Assembly: GCA_022592435.1 (NCBI GenBank)
Contig: JABYQS010000005.1
Span: forward strand, 248,001 to 312,000
Reading direction: 5' to 3'
DNA length: 64,000 nt
From: Cerioporus squamosus
Taxonomy: Eukaryota; Basidiomycota; Agaricomycetes; Polyporales; Polyporaceae
The position numbers and the translations under genes were made by a program. Positions 12,533 to 23,205 of the stretch are shown in pieces. Numbering within the stretch: the stretch's first letter is position 1; each line of letters begins with the position of its first letter. Under the pieces are notes generated by a model that was not told the origin of the DNA, made no database searches, and saw only the letters and a program-made list of their open reading frames with translations.

Positions 12533-13984
12533 GTTCGAGGAGAAGACAACGAGCTCACCATGGATTATACTCTACAGCCGTCCCCACGTGCACCTCTGAG
12601 CGAAGTAGAGCCAGTGAGATATCCGTAGACAGCGAAGACTGGGAGAGAACGATATCAGTAACCTGGTTCGTGATGGACATCTAGGACCACATGTATGCGT
12701 GTAGAACATTGGGGAACATAGTCCTTGCATATGAGGCTGGCGAGCCTCCATTGAGGGCGGGTGCGCTTCCAGTAGACGTACTGATGTGGATATCAGCGAT
12801 TGCGCAGGAACAACGCCACACATATATAGCGTGGACTTCGCCGCGGGACTGCGAAGCAGCTACTTACTCTTTCATATGCTCGGCCCGAATGGAGGTTTAT
12901 TGACATATATTGTTGAACTGGTCAAGAACGCTAAAATTTGGATAGATTGTGCGGTCAGTCAGGGCAGCCGGATGGGGCTCGGAGCACAAACCTAAGACTT
13001 ACCGCAACTGAGTCCTGGGATGCAACGTAGGTATGGAGTTCGATATCGTGGAGCAGAGCTCAACGTGAGGCCGATAGACAGCCCATGGCTATCGGATGTA
13101 TTGACGCAGGTGAGTACCAGTAAGTAGTCTGAGGGCTCAAGCTCGCTCAAACTCTTGGCTGCTTGTGAGATGTGGTGACATTTTGGCATATGCACAATTC
13201 ATGTACGCGTTGATATCACTCTGGATTGGGGTGCAAGTGGTTAAGGTTGATGGTAACCAGAGGCACGCCGTCTGGACGTGAGTCCTCAGAGTCGTGACTA
13301 GCATCGGGCTGTCGAGCAGCGCGGTCTTCAGAAGTTGCTGAAGCTCCTGCCAGGCAGTGAATAGCGCAGAGGTATCAAGTAAGCCCAAAAGTCAATGGTC
13401 GCCTGGGCTCTGAGGCCTGAGGGTGCTGGTGGACCACACTTCTGCGCCTCATGGTGGACAAGTACTGCTTGGCTTGGACAGGCTTGGACGTACCACGTAT
13501 CTGAGTGCTGTACAGCATCCCGCGCATATGTTTGGCCGAAGCCAGCCGCGGCGGCAGCGGCTACTGTTCTCCGAGTCAAGAGGTGACCGTTGAATTTTCG
13601 ATGACTGGTTTGTTCAACAACCTAGTCGACTTGTTATGGCTGACACCATGTACAGTACTGGGGATGTTCAGCTGGCGTTGTGAGGCACTGCGGGCATAGT
13701 TCTGAGTATTGGAACGTCGGCAGAGAGTCTGGACAGGACTGACGGCGAGCGGGAGCCGTGGCGGATTGTTTGGCGGGAACAAACAGGAGACGCTTGGCGA
13801 TGGCGGATTTGGCGACGGCGACGGACTGGCCATCTCTGCCTCTGCCTCTTCCTCACCTTCCCCGCCCCAGGCTTTTTCGCTCCCTCCACGCTCGCTCTCC
13901 CTCACGCTCATTGCTCTTTGCATTGCCCACGCCCGCCAAGGCAAGCCATCGTAAAGCACACGTAACAAGGCCCGAAAAGCAGCC
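12533..13984. other. Intergenic, no gene seen
   Basis: About 1.45 kb between the F-box gene and DPBB gene 3, which are divergent. It is somewhat more AT-rich in the left part. The last 150 bp before 13985 are pyrimidine-rich, fitting a promoter/5' UTR. No open frame is convincing. Confidence 0.4.
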
Positions 13985-15059
13985 ATGTTTTCCTCCCTCC
14001 TCAGCCTCGCGCTCGTCTCCCTCGCCCTCCCCTACGCGACCGTCGCTTCCTCGCACGGCTCCAACCACCGCCGCCATGAAGCTATTGCTGCTGCCCAGCA
14101 CAATGTCACCGACGCCGTAGAGACCGTCGAGACCACTACCCTCCACCGCCGTGGCCAGACTTACAACAACGCGCGTCTCACTTACTACGAGGTCGGCCTG
14201 TGAGTAACCTGTCCTGACACCCGCCCTTTCTCGCTTCTTATTCCGCCGTGCAGCGGCGCATGCGGTAAGACCAACGTGCCCAGCGACTTTGTGAGTACCG
14301 CCGTGTTCTGCTCTGACTGCGTCATGTTGACCGTTGCAAATCCACCAGATCGTCGCCTTGAACAGCGGTGTATGTAGCGCCTGTCAATCTGAGTCGCAGC
14401 AGTAAATTCAGTGTCCCCACAGATGTATGGCGGTGGATACCCTGGCCCCAACTGCTTCCGTCCTATCGCCATCACGTACAACGGCAAGACTGTGCAGGCC
14501 ACGGTTATGGACGAGGTGCGTAGACGCACCTTCTCCCAGCGCGTATCGTTTATTCACGCAACGCTTTCCACAGTGCCCGGGCTGCCCTAGCGACGGCGGT
14601 CTCGATCTCTCCGAGGGTCTCTTCAAGGCCCTCGCGCCGCTCGACGACGGTGTCATCTACGCCTCCTGGCACTTCACCGACGAGGGCGACTCGGACCCGG
14701 CCCCCACGACCCACAAGACGACGCAGAAGCCGACGACTACGACCTCCTGGTGGCAGGCCCCGACGACGAGCTGGTGGCAGCCCGAGACGACCTCGAGCAG
14801 CACCAAGAAGTCCTCCACGAAGCACTCGTCGACCCACACCACCAGCTCCACGCCCTCGACCTCGTCCACCCCGTCGTCGACGAGCACCTGGTCGTCCACC
14901 ACCTCGAGCAGCAGCAGCAGCAGCAGCAGCACCGTCTCCTCCACCTCGACGAGCTCGTCTGTCGCCGCGACCCCCACGGGCCCCAACCAGCTCGAGAAGC
15001 TCAACCAGGCGTTCGTTGGCCTGAGCGAGTTCATGCTCGCCGGTGCCCAGGCGGCCTAA
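13985..15059 (+). CDS. Secreted RlpA-like double-psi beta-barrel protein 3, long Ser/Thr-rich tail
   Basis: Third paralogue. The signal peptide is MFSSLLSLALVSLALPYATV. The propeptide ends at LHRR before GQTYNNARLTYYEVGL. An extra intron interrupts the GACGK segment. A 21-nt micro-exon follows (14349-14369, IVALNSG), then GGGYPGPNCFRPIAITYNGK and CPGCPSDGGLDLSEGLFKAL. The tail of about 110 residues is dominated by Ser and Thr, with two SWWQ repeats near its start. It ends with LEKLNQAFVGLSEFMLAG, related to the end of paralogue 2. The conserved ending after a fast-evolving linker suggests that the terminal segment has a function, perhaps wall or surface attachment. This is the longest of the three; length and linker composition differ while the barrel is conserved. 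Confidence 0.88.
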
Positions 15060-16194
15060 ATCCGCCGCGCACCCGCACGACGTCATCATAGAAGTGTCAA
15101 TGCCAGTGCCGTCGCTCTCGAACTCTGTTAGAGGACTCGTGCCTTCCTATGTGAGAGTTTGATGGTTGCCGGCACCCGAGCCCTTCTATGCATATACCCT
15201 GGGATCACAACCTACCCCGTAACTTAGGCTTTTTCTTCCCCCACCCACCTGTTCCCTGTCTTCCCCCCCGCGTTCGTAGAATCATTGCTTGTTTACTGGC
15301 TGGTGTGCTGTAGTCTTGCGCTGTGTATGGCATGGGGGATGTGGCAGATCGTACGTACCATATGGCCAGCTGCTGCATCTCCTTCCCTCTGACCGATGGA
15401 CAGTGTGCACTAGTACCCGCTCTTGCTACAGTATCCACCGCATCGCTATACCTGGTGCATAGCTCAGTTTTAATGGATCCATTTTACCGTGGTCTTGACC
15501 GAGGAGAACAGTCCCGCCCCGTCAATCACCGCGTAAGTTTGTGTTGGGCTTTTGCCAAGGATGGACGACTCTGCGTAGACGTCACAAGTGCGAGCATGCG
15601 TAATAGTGCATGGAAGAGCGAAGGTTTCGATTCATCGGATCAAGCAGCATCTACATCTGTATCGTACATATCTACGTCGAGGCTAAATCAACAGGAACAC
15701 AAAAGAGGGGTGTGTTGGGAGAGGGAAGCAAAAAAGGGGCAGCAGCGGAGATACAACGAAGTGAGAGATGGGTACACGAAGCGAAGCAAGATGACACAGT
15801 GAGACGGGGCGCGAGGGGAGTTGTTTGGGTCGGGTCGGGTCGAGGAGTGCATGATACAGTATGATACACCGAGCGGCGAGGAAGGGCGAGGTGGCCGTTC
15901 CTGCTGCTGCGAGGCCTTCGTGGACGCGAGCGGGTCACAGCCACAGCTGTGCTGTGACCCCCTCAGCAGTCCACGCGCTGGGAGAGATATGAAACAGGAG
16001 GCGATTAAGGAGGGACTGGGCAACGAGAGAGGAGAATAGAGACATTGTCACGGTTGGATGTCCGTGGTTATCGAAGACACTGGTTCTTCTTGTACGTTAG
16101 GGCCTTCTGCAGGCCGTTCACGCACGGCACAGGGTGCTCGGTGCGCTGGCTATATCTCAGACTTTCGCCTGAGCTTCGGGCTGCGGGCGCGCGT
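15060..16194. other. Intergenic between convergent genes
   Basis: About 1.1 kb between DPBB gene 3 and the 3' end of the gene at 16195. It contains a strong 29-bp palindrome (listed) and purine-rich tracts near 15,700-16,030. I see no convincing gene. Confidence 0.4.
15932..15960. repeat. 29-bp near-perfect palindrome
   Basis: Arms GGGTCACAG and CTGTGACCC flank the core CACAGCTGTG, giving a nearly uninterrupted hairpin. It lies about 235 bp beyond the stop codon of the gene ending at 16195. It could form an RNA hairpin in the 3' UTR or be a dimeric protein-binding site. Confidence 0.65.
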
Positions 16195-17353
16195 TCACCG
16201 GAAGCAGGTGACGAGCAGCACGTCGAGTCCCGTCTCCTTGACGGTCTTGACGGGCGCGCGCTTGCCGCCGCGGATCTCGCGCATGAGCGCGGAGCGGTTC
16301 GGGTGCATGACGCCGCGCAGGGCGTCGATGCCCTGCGAGCGCACGGCGAGGTAGTCGCGGACGTTCAGGAACACCTGCGACTTGAGCAGCGCCTTCGCGG
16401 CGCGCATCGAGTTCGGGAGCGACGGGTACTCGGCCTCGCGCGTGTCCTCGTCGTACACGGGCGAGTAGAGCCCCAGCTCGATGATAAGGGCTTGCAAGAA
16501 CGCGAGCTTGGGCATGTTCGACTGGGTGGAAGGGTCCGCGGAGAGGACCCTGGGTTGCGCGACAGCAATGGGTGGGAGCAAGGGGGAGAGGGATCCGACC
16601 GATGAGCAATCAGCGAGATTAAGACGAGGATAGGAGGACGTACGAGGAAACATATCGCTGCGCGCTCTGGTACAGCTCCTGGTGGACGTACGGGGACTCG
16701 CTACCCGCCTCAGACACATCGTCGACGATGGGCCTGTCACCGAGCCCTGCCACAGGGCCCGGGCACTGCGCTGCAGCCCGTGCAGCGGCCCTCTTCGCCT
16801 TCCTCCTCGCCTTGGACGGGCTATGGTGCTTCGGGCTCTCGGGCGAATAATCTGTCTTCGTCGGGACGGCGCCCGACGTCGCGGCGTTGCCAGGCGCCTG
16901 CGCAGCACGCCGTTTCCGGCCGCGCTTCTTCGGGCTCGCGTTGGGGGACGACGACGCCGCCTTGCTCTGCGAGTCACCCCTGCCACGGATGTGCACCTGG
17001 GAGACGATGCTCGCCTGGCTGAGGGAGAGCGCGGAGAAGGACTCGGTGAGGTCACTGGCGTCGGACCCCGGGCTCCGGGGCCGGCTCATGAGCACGAACT
17101 CATCGTCGGAGAAGATGGCGGGAGTGCGCGGCTCGCCGCGCTGCGAGCGGAAGTCGGCAGAGGAGAGGGAGAGGTCGGAGAAGGAAAGGAGGATCTCGTC
17201 GTCTGAGGAGCCGTCGTCGTCCGAGGCGGTCCCATAGGAGCCCTCCGACCCCTCCGAGCCCGAGGAGACTCGCGAGCCGGTGCGCGAGTGCGAGAAAAAG
17301 TCGTACGACGAGAGTGACGAGCCCGGCGAGAGGGCGCGGATTGAAGAGGACAT
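16195..17353 (-). CDS. Conserved fungal protein of unknown function
   Basis: The start at 17353 gives a Ser/Asp-rich, low-complexity N-terminal half (SSGSEGSEGSYGTASDDDGS) with a basic stretch PKKRGRKRRAAQ, a probable nuclear signal. After an intron (about 16,530-16,650) comes a compact domain of about 110 residues: LAFLQALIIELGLYSP, LPNSMRAAKALLKSQVFLNV, RDYLAVRSQGIDALRGVMHP and GGKRAPVKTVKETGLDVLLV, ending at TGA near 16195. I believe this C-terminal block recurs as a conserved protein in basidiomycetes, but I know no function. The exact donor is uncertain: a GTTTCC donor keeps phase, whereas a stronger GTACGT donor nearby does not. Confidence 0.75.
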
Positions 17354-18219
17354 GGCTGCTGCTGCCTGGTGAAGGGAAGGATCTCAAGAGAGGGAAAGGC
17401 GGGGGCCTGGGACCGCTTGTGTTACTGTTTATGAATCTTCCGGAGGTGAGATAGGATGCAAAATGTACTCCGATCGCACACGAGGGCGCCGTCGGCCGGG
17501 TTGAACTCAGACCAGCTCGAAGGGCACGGCCTCGAGGAGGGGGAACGAGGAGCGAGGGGGACCGTCAAGGAAGGCGGATGGAGAAAGGAAGGGCAGCTGA
17601 GGACATGTGCGCGCAGGCGAGGCAGCGGCGAGGTGGCTTTAGTAGGGCTGCTCAATTCTTCTGGACGCTGGACGCTGGACGCTCTCAGAGCCTTTTGATG
17701 GCGTAAGCGATACGAGCCGACGACTCGGCAAGGCGGCGAGTATACCTGCTTTCTGCACTGCAGCCTCGACGGAAAGCTCTATAGCACCTCATAGGGAACA
17801 CAGGAAGATGCAGAAAAAAGGCTGTGTTCGTGAATCCTTCCTCGCCGTTCTCTACATGGTTCAGCAGGGCGTACAAATCACGGGAAGAGGGTGTTCTGCA
17901 AGGATATTGGGGAGCGCCCGTTAGGTCGGAGGAGGTGCTCGGCTACTGTCGCTTGTGACCATCACCTCCATCAACGAGCTCTCAGTGCGTCCAGCGTCCA
18001 GCGTCCAGAAGAATTGAGCAGCCCTAGTAGCCCTGCCGGTCCCCGCATCTGATAGAGACCCCGTCCGCATTCCTATCCTGCGCCTCGATCGTCTCCAAGC
18101 CACAGCCAATCTCTCCGATATTCTCTCCCAGATCGCTGCATTGCCTTTCATATAACAATAGACATGGGAAGCGTCGCGCTCCCAATACAGGCCCTCGTAC
18201 CTGACTGGCGCTGGCCGTC
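17354..18219. other. Intergenic, carries the foldback repeat
   Basis: About 870 bp between the gene starting at 17353 and the fmp25-like gene on the same strand. Apart from the perfect inverted repeat there are only short protein-like frames on the minus strand around 18,030-18,160, which lack a start codon and end in the repeat arm. Confidence 0.4.
17644..18025. repeat. Perfect 39-bp inverted repeat with 304-bp spacer
   Basis: The 39 bp at 17644-17682 recur inverted without mismatch at 17987-18025. Each arm contains three copies of the 7-mer CTGGACG preceded by GCTGCTCAATTCTT. The structure lies between the promoter of the gene starting at 17353 and the 3' end of the fmp25-like gene. Size and geometry resemble a small foldback element. 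No transposase is present and I see no obvious target duplication. Confidence 0.75.
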
Positions 18220-20431
18220 TCACCGTATCCTCCAGTAGACTACTGAGTTATTCCACCCTGCAACTGCACGCTGCTCGACCTCGACACCCTTCTTCCACAC
18301 CCTGCCCTGCATGTCCAGAACCTCATCTGCACGCTTAGACTGGAGCATAAAGCGACCGCCCTCCACGGTCTCGATCAACGTCGGCGTGGACTGGCTTCCC
18401 CGCTTGCCTATGCCCAGCTGGTAGTCGAAGTTCGCGCCCCAGGCCATCACGTCCCTCCCGTTCGCTCCAGGGCCCGCATGTCTGCGTGTATCAAGCGTGA
18501 GCAGTACATGTCCCGTCGGCGAGATGGAGATCGTCTCAGGGACTATAGGCTGAAGGTTTTTGTGGTATTCGCTATCTGTAAGGCAAGTAGCGTCAGCCAA
18601 TGATCTCATAGTACACGAGGACGTCCAGGGCCGACAGCGTGTTGTGGCGCACGACTTACATTCCAGCAATCCGCTGACGTTCTTGGCACGGACCGGTGAT
18701 GATTGGGCATTGCTGTACTGAGCGTTGCCCAAACCACCGTACTGGCCATTTCCGCAGGCGAGAATGTCGATGTACGGAATACCAGAGCCATCTGCTCTCT
18801 GAACCTCGAACATAGTGAGGTCACCACCTGACGATACATGCATCAGCTCCCTTCGCACGTAAAAGCGTGTACTGATGCAGAACTCACCAGCAAATATATC
18901 CAGGCATGTTGTCCTCGTGCTCCCAGGCGTCATCCTCCACAGGATCACCTCTGTGGGCACAGTGATGGTGTCTAAGGTAATATTTCCACCGAGACCGATC
19001 TGCCTGAAAGTACTGCGTCAGGCAACGACGCCACATGGTAATGAAAGAAAGACTCGGATGCACACCCGTATTCATTCGCACCCCATCCAAGCACCTTGCC
19101 ATCAGGCGTCTTGACGAAGCTGCTTCGTCCCCCTGCAGCAATGCGGTCGACCTTGACTCCCTTCAGCGCAGGAATCTCAAACAACCGGTCGGACCACCTG
19201 ATGTTGCTCTCGTCCAGTCCAGCAGCGGCAGCCTCCTTGCCAATGAAGGCCTCCGTCAGCCTGGGCGCAGAGCCAATAGGCCGGATGGCAGGGCTCGACT
19301 TCGCATAGGGGTCAGCGATGGATTTTGGCGTCAACTCCAGCGGCACACGAGGATGCTGATGCGGTAGGTGGACTTGCTTCAGGTCTTCAGGGGCTGGAAC
19401 GTCGCACTTGCGCAACCCAAGCTGGCCATGCGAGTTCGCGTTGAGTGTGATGGGGTGGGCAAAGGTGCGCCCATCAGATGTGAGAGCCAAAAGATGGTCT
19501 GAACCTGCCGATATCTGTACGAACCTGCCGAACACAACGTCATTTCTCTGCTAGCCGCATCAGGGGGTGAAGCGTGCCTACCGCTCTCCTCGCTTGAGCT
19601 TCTCGTTAGGGGTGACTTCGGCGAAATCGACTTGCTCCTCCTCGCCCCAGAGCCAGCCGGTGCCCCACCAAGGCGTACTTGCAGGTGTCTGTGCGCCGCT
19701 TGGAAGAGCCTGATCCGCCTGACGTGAAGACAGCACATAAACGCGTCCCGAGGCCGAAAGAGCGAACACGCGAGACCGGGTGAGTTGCAGTTGGGTGATA
19801 TTCTGTCGGGCACAGGAGAGGGATTGACGTCAAGACGAGGTGAAAGAGGGCTAAAACGCCGGCGCACCTTTCCCTTCAGCGTGAGTTGCGGTCGCGCACG
19901 CGAAGACCCAGGCTCCTTGCCAAAGAACCCATCTCCCCACTGATAGACATCCCCTCGCGCATCTATGCATGCGGCGTGATCCTCGTGCAGCGCCAGGTCT
20001 CTCAAGGCAACGTTCTTGAACCAGTCCGACGACGTGGGGACGCGTATTGACTCCGGCAGCTCGTCATCGAGCAGATGCTTCCTATGTCACGACATGTTAG
20101 CATTCGTAACACCAGGCAGTGGCGGACACACATACTTGTTCGATCCCCATACCAGCGCAGACAGTCCCTCATCCTCGACAACGGTCTTCGCTGACGCGTT
20201 CGCAGCCTTGACTGTGGATTCCGGCGAAGATGGCGCGTCGTTATGTATCACGCTTGCATTGCAGGTGTTGTACCAGAGCGTGCCAGCAGCAACTGAAGAC
20301 GTGACCAGAGCATACACGAGCTTGCTGCGCTGAGTATTCCGAGCTGCGTGCGAGAACAGTCTTCTGCTGCCAGCAACGCGCACGGGCGCAGCAGCTGTGT
20401 TGCCCAACGCGCGACTCGTTCCTCTGATCAT
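18220..20431 (-). CDS. fmp25: Mitochondrial RCC1-repeat protein, Fmp25-like
   Basis: RCC1-like beta-propeller protein of the mitochondrial inner membrane; the yeast counterpart Fmp25 supports complex III assembly. The start at 20431 gives MIRGTSRALGNTAAAPVRVA and an Arg-rich presequence, then a hydrophobic segment LVYALVTSSVAAGTLWYN that may be a membrane anchor. RCC1-type repeats follow: LSALVWGSNK, DARGDVYQWGDGFFGKE, FVQISAGSDHLLALTSDGRT, PDGKVLGWGANEYG, IDILACGNGQYGGLG and DVMAWGANFDYQLGIGKRG. The last exon ends VAGWNNSVVYWRIR at 18220. There are six or more introns and a total of about 600 residues, matching the family. It is distinguished from nuclear RCC1 by the presequence, the anchor and irregular blades. 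Confidence 0.8.
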
Positions 20432-21191
20432 CAGGATTCGTTGAGGGAGAAAATGGAGTTGAGACAGCTGGGAGAGGACTAGAAAGTCAGAGATGAGGAG
20501 AGTGCCGCTTGGAGTGCCGCGTAAGTACTAGTCTAGTGCGTGCCGGATACGGCAGCGAATCGGGATGGCGGGATTCCCCGCCGCTGTGACGTCCGCGCCG
20601 TCACATTATACCAGACCAGGCTTTTCTTTCTCCGCATCTGCCATCCACCGCACGATGTACTTATATGCTCGCTTATTCTGACGATATGGGTCGCTTCAAG
20701 TTGAGGTCCCGGCCGACGCATCCGGATTCACTCAAGCTACGTTGTTCTGTAGTAGGCGGCGCCGCGGGATATTCAAATTGCTATTGTCGTTGCACACCTT
20801 CGCGGCCTAGGCGTTCATGATGGCATACGATGTCGAGCTCGAATTGGTACGTATCGACTCTGACCGCGGTAGATGTCCCTATCGTGTTTTTTCCTCGGTC
20901 AGCGGTATTGGCGGGAGTCTTTTGCACCATCTGGGATTGCAATCCGATACATGAATTGGTAGTTCGATCACTCGAGAATATGACTAGTTCGCCTTTCGTT
21001 CCTGCAATGCTAGACCAGAGATGTCTGGTCTGAAGAGATAGATATGTATACTCACCGAATTCACGCATCCCCACAAACCGATAGCACAAGTCACTGGTCT
21101 TCTGGGATCCACGTCCAGCCGCATCGTCGTGGTCTGTGGATAGAAAGTCATATGAGATATTGGTATCGCTTTGATCCGTGGACGCTCACCA
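20432..21191. other. Intergenic, no gene seen
   Basis: About 760 bp between the fmp25-like start and the end of the first array membrane protein. It should hold the fmp25 promoter. No convincing coding segment. Confidence 0.4.
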
Positions 21192-22150
21192 TTAGACGAG
21201 CTTCGATGGTCGATGGTGCTCGCAATTATTTCCAGGGCATTCATCTCTCCCGTCCTCGTCGCTCTCGCAGTCAGGATCCTCGAAGTTATCCCGCGCCAAA
21301 CGGCCCTGCGACACGAGCCAGACGCGGACGACATAGATGGTGAATTTTCCGACCAGCATGGACGTGATTGCCTGGCTGGGAGCGAGTATGGGCCCGGGAA
21401 CGGGGTCGCTGCCAGTCGGAAGCCGGGCGACAATGAAAGTGAGAGCTACGCCCACGGCCTTGAGTATGTGGAGGAGAGCCACCCGAATGACTGAAGGTCC
21501 GACCAGCATGGACGTGATTGCCTGGCTGGGAGCGAGTATGGGCCCGGGAACGGGGTCGCTGCCAGTCGGAAGCCGGGCGACAATGAAAGTGAGAGCTACG
21601 CCCACGGCCTTGAGTATGTGGAGGAGAGCCACCCGAATGACTGAAGGCCCGTTCAAAGCACCGATCTTCCCGACGCAGTATGCATCGTACAGCCTGTGGA
21701 GTAGGTCGACGGGGCACTGTGTGAAACAGAGCGCGAGAAGGAGGGGTGTGAGGAAGCGCAGGAAGGAAAGCGCGAGGATGATCCATGCGTATGTGGCCGA
21801 GATAGCTAGCGTCATGGGTTGAGACGTCGCGGGTAGGAGTCGCCAGATGATGGGATGCAGGACAATATGGCCAGTCCCAGCGGCACGGAGCACATGTCGA
21901 TGATGGCCTCGGTAAGGAGAATGTGTACGCCGTTGCAGAGTGCAGCAACGATCCGCCAGCGGAGCTCCCTGCCGAACGACTCCGATCTCGCGAAGATCTG
22001 ATGTCTGGTACGACTGTCGGGGATTGTACGAGGTGTCGACGCGGACGAGGGCGCATCGCCGTTGCCCTTCGATCCCGTGCGGCTGGCTGCGTCCCTTGCT
22101 GGCGTAGGCGTAAGCATGATGATGTTGACACGCGCTGTGGCGGCTGTCAA
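21192..22150 (-). CDS. Array membrane protein A (diverged; carries 150-bp in-frame duplication)
   Basis: First of five related hydrophobic proteins in 21-28 kb. An upstream frame (22150-21812) has a soluble N-terminus followed by RWRIVAALCNGVHILLTEAI. The rest is in another frame: GTGHIVLHPIIWRLLP, then LAISATYAWIILALSFLRFL and, after the next helix, GKFTIYVVRVWL. The two must be joined by an intron or separated by a frameshift; I found no fully satisfying splice pair. The segment VIRVALLHILKAVGVALTFI plus the following loop is present twice because of a perfect 150-bp duplication, adding 50 residues and an extra helix. Relation to the others rests on the GH-x-x-L motif, helix order and the G(K/R) helix near the end. 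Function unknown; it may be non-functional. Confidence 0.5.
21348..21647. repeat. Perfect 150-bp tandem duplication, in frame
   Basis: Bases 21348-21497 are repeated without a single difference at 21498-21647. The period is exactly 50 codons, so the minus-strand reading frame is kept across both copies. Identity at third codon positions means the event is very recent or is an assembly artefact. Confidence 0.95.
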
Positions 22151-23205
22151 TCAGGGAGGCCGGGATGATCGTGACATGGACGCATACCTGTTGCGGTAGG
22201 AGGAGGGCGGGGTGGTTTGCGGTCTGAGAGCTTGCTTGCATGCTTAAATACGCAGACGCGACCAGCGACCGGACGGCCCAAACGGTTCAGACGTTACCTC
22301 CTTTGCATCCAGATATTCGCATATCGCTCGTCTCGACAGTTGTGCCGTCGCATTGTGGACCTGGAACTCAGCCCGAGGAGACAGAGATGGATCGCTCGGC
22401 GTCCGGCATGCGATATCTGGACAGAACGAGCGCACAGGCCCTTGGACGATCGGCCGCGCGTCCGTGGTGTGCGGATGATGTGTGTGATCACGGTGCAGGC
22501 GGCGAGGAACTGGCGACCTCTACCCATCTGTTCCGCCCGATGTTCTCTGCCATGGGCGAGGTGCCGCATGACGCCCCTCGCATCTTCTCCGGGTTCTGCA
22601 TAGACCTTCGGGTGCGATATGACGATACAGACGAAGGCTTCTGCGTCAATGTGAGCACACCTGAGACACGATCTGGGAATTGTTCAGCGCGCTTCGGTGC
22701 GGGGCGGGATTGACTTGCTCTGCCATTGAAGAGAGCCTGGTCGATAGGTGACCAGCGCCGCACAGAGCAACGGCCCTGCACGCAAGGAAGCGGACGGAGT
22801 TGGGCATCGCAGCAGTAATGCTTGCGAGAGAAAGATGCCACCCTATCTCCTGCACGCTTCTCTCGTCAGCCAGATACTGATTGTACCTGGTGGGGAACAA
22901 ATGATTCAATTGCACGTTCTAATGACGAAAAATCTGGGTACCCACACGAGCTGCGCTTTAAGAAATCAACCAGCGGTGGCAGTCCCGGCAGCACGTAAGC
23001 ACTGAATGCCTAGGTCTTGCGTCGCTGCCAGTGCTGTATTGCGGCCCAGTTATTAAACAACAGCAAAGTCACTACCAGCTATGTTGTGGCTTTTGCCTTC
23101 GACCTACGGCTTAGATAGTCAGAGGCTTGCTTCCGAATTATCAGACCCATCATGTTCAAGTTCTTTCGACTGAACGTGTCTGGAAGTCATGACATACGCA
23201 AATAT
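22151..23205. other. Intergenic within the membrane-protein array
   Basis: About 1 kb. Open frames exist on both strands (plus 22,240-22,713; minus 22,294-22,569 and 22,488-22,841) but they overlap each other and show neither the array family's motifs nor any other known one. They could be remains of a further gene. Confidence 0.3.

Noticed and set aside
14550..15089. Long open frames opposite the Ser/Thr-rich tail of DPBB gene 3
   Set aside because: They are antisense readings of a biased low-complexity tail and consist of Arg/Gly/Val runs.
21286..22131. 281-codon minus-strand frame overlapping array gene A
   Set aside because: It is Arg/Ser/His-rich, lacks hydrophobic helices and remains open mainly because the 150-bp duplication keeps any frame.
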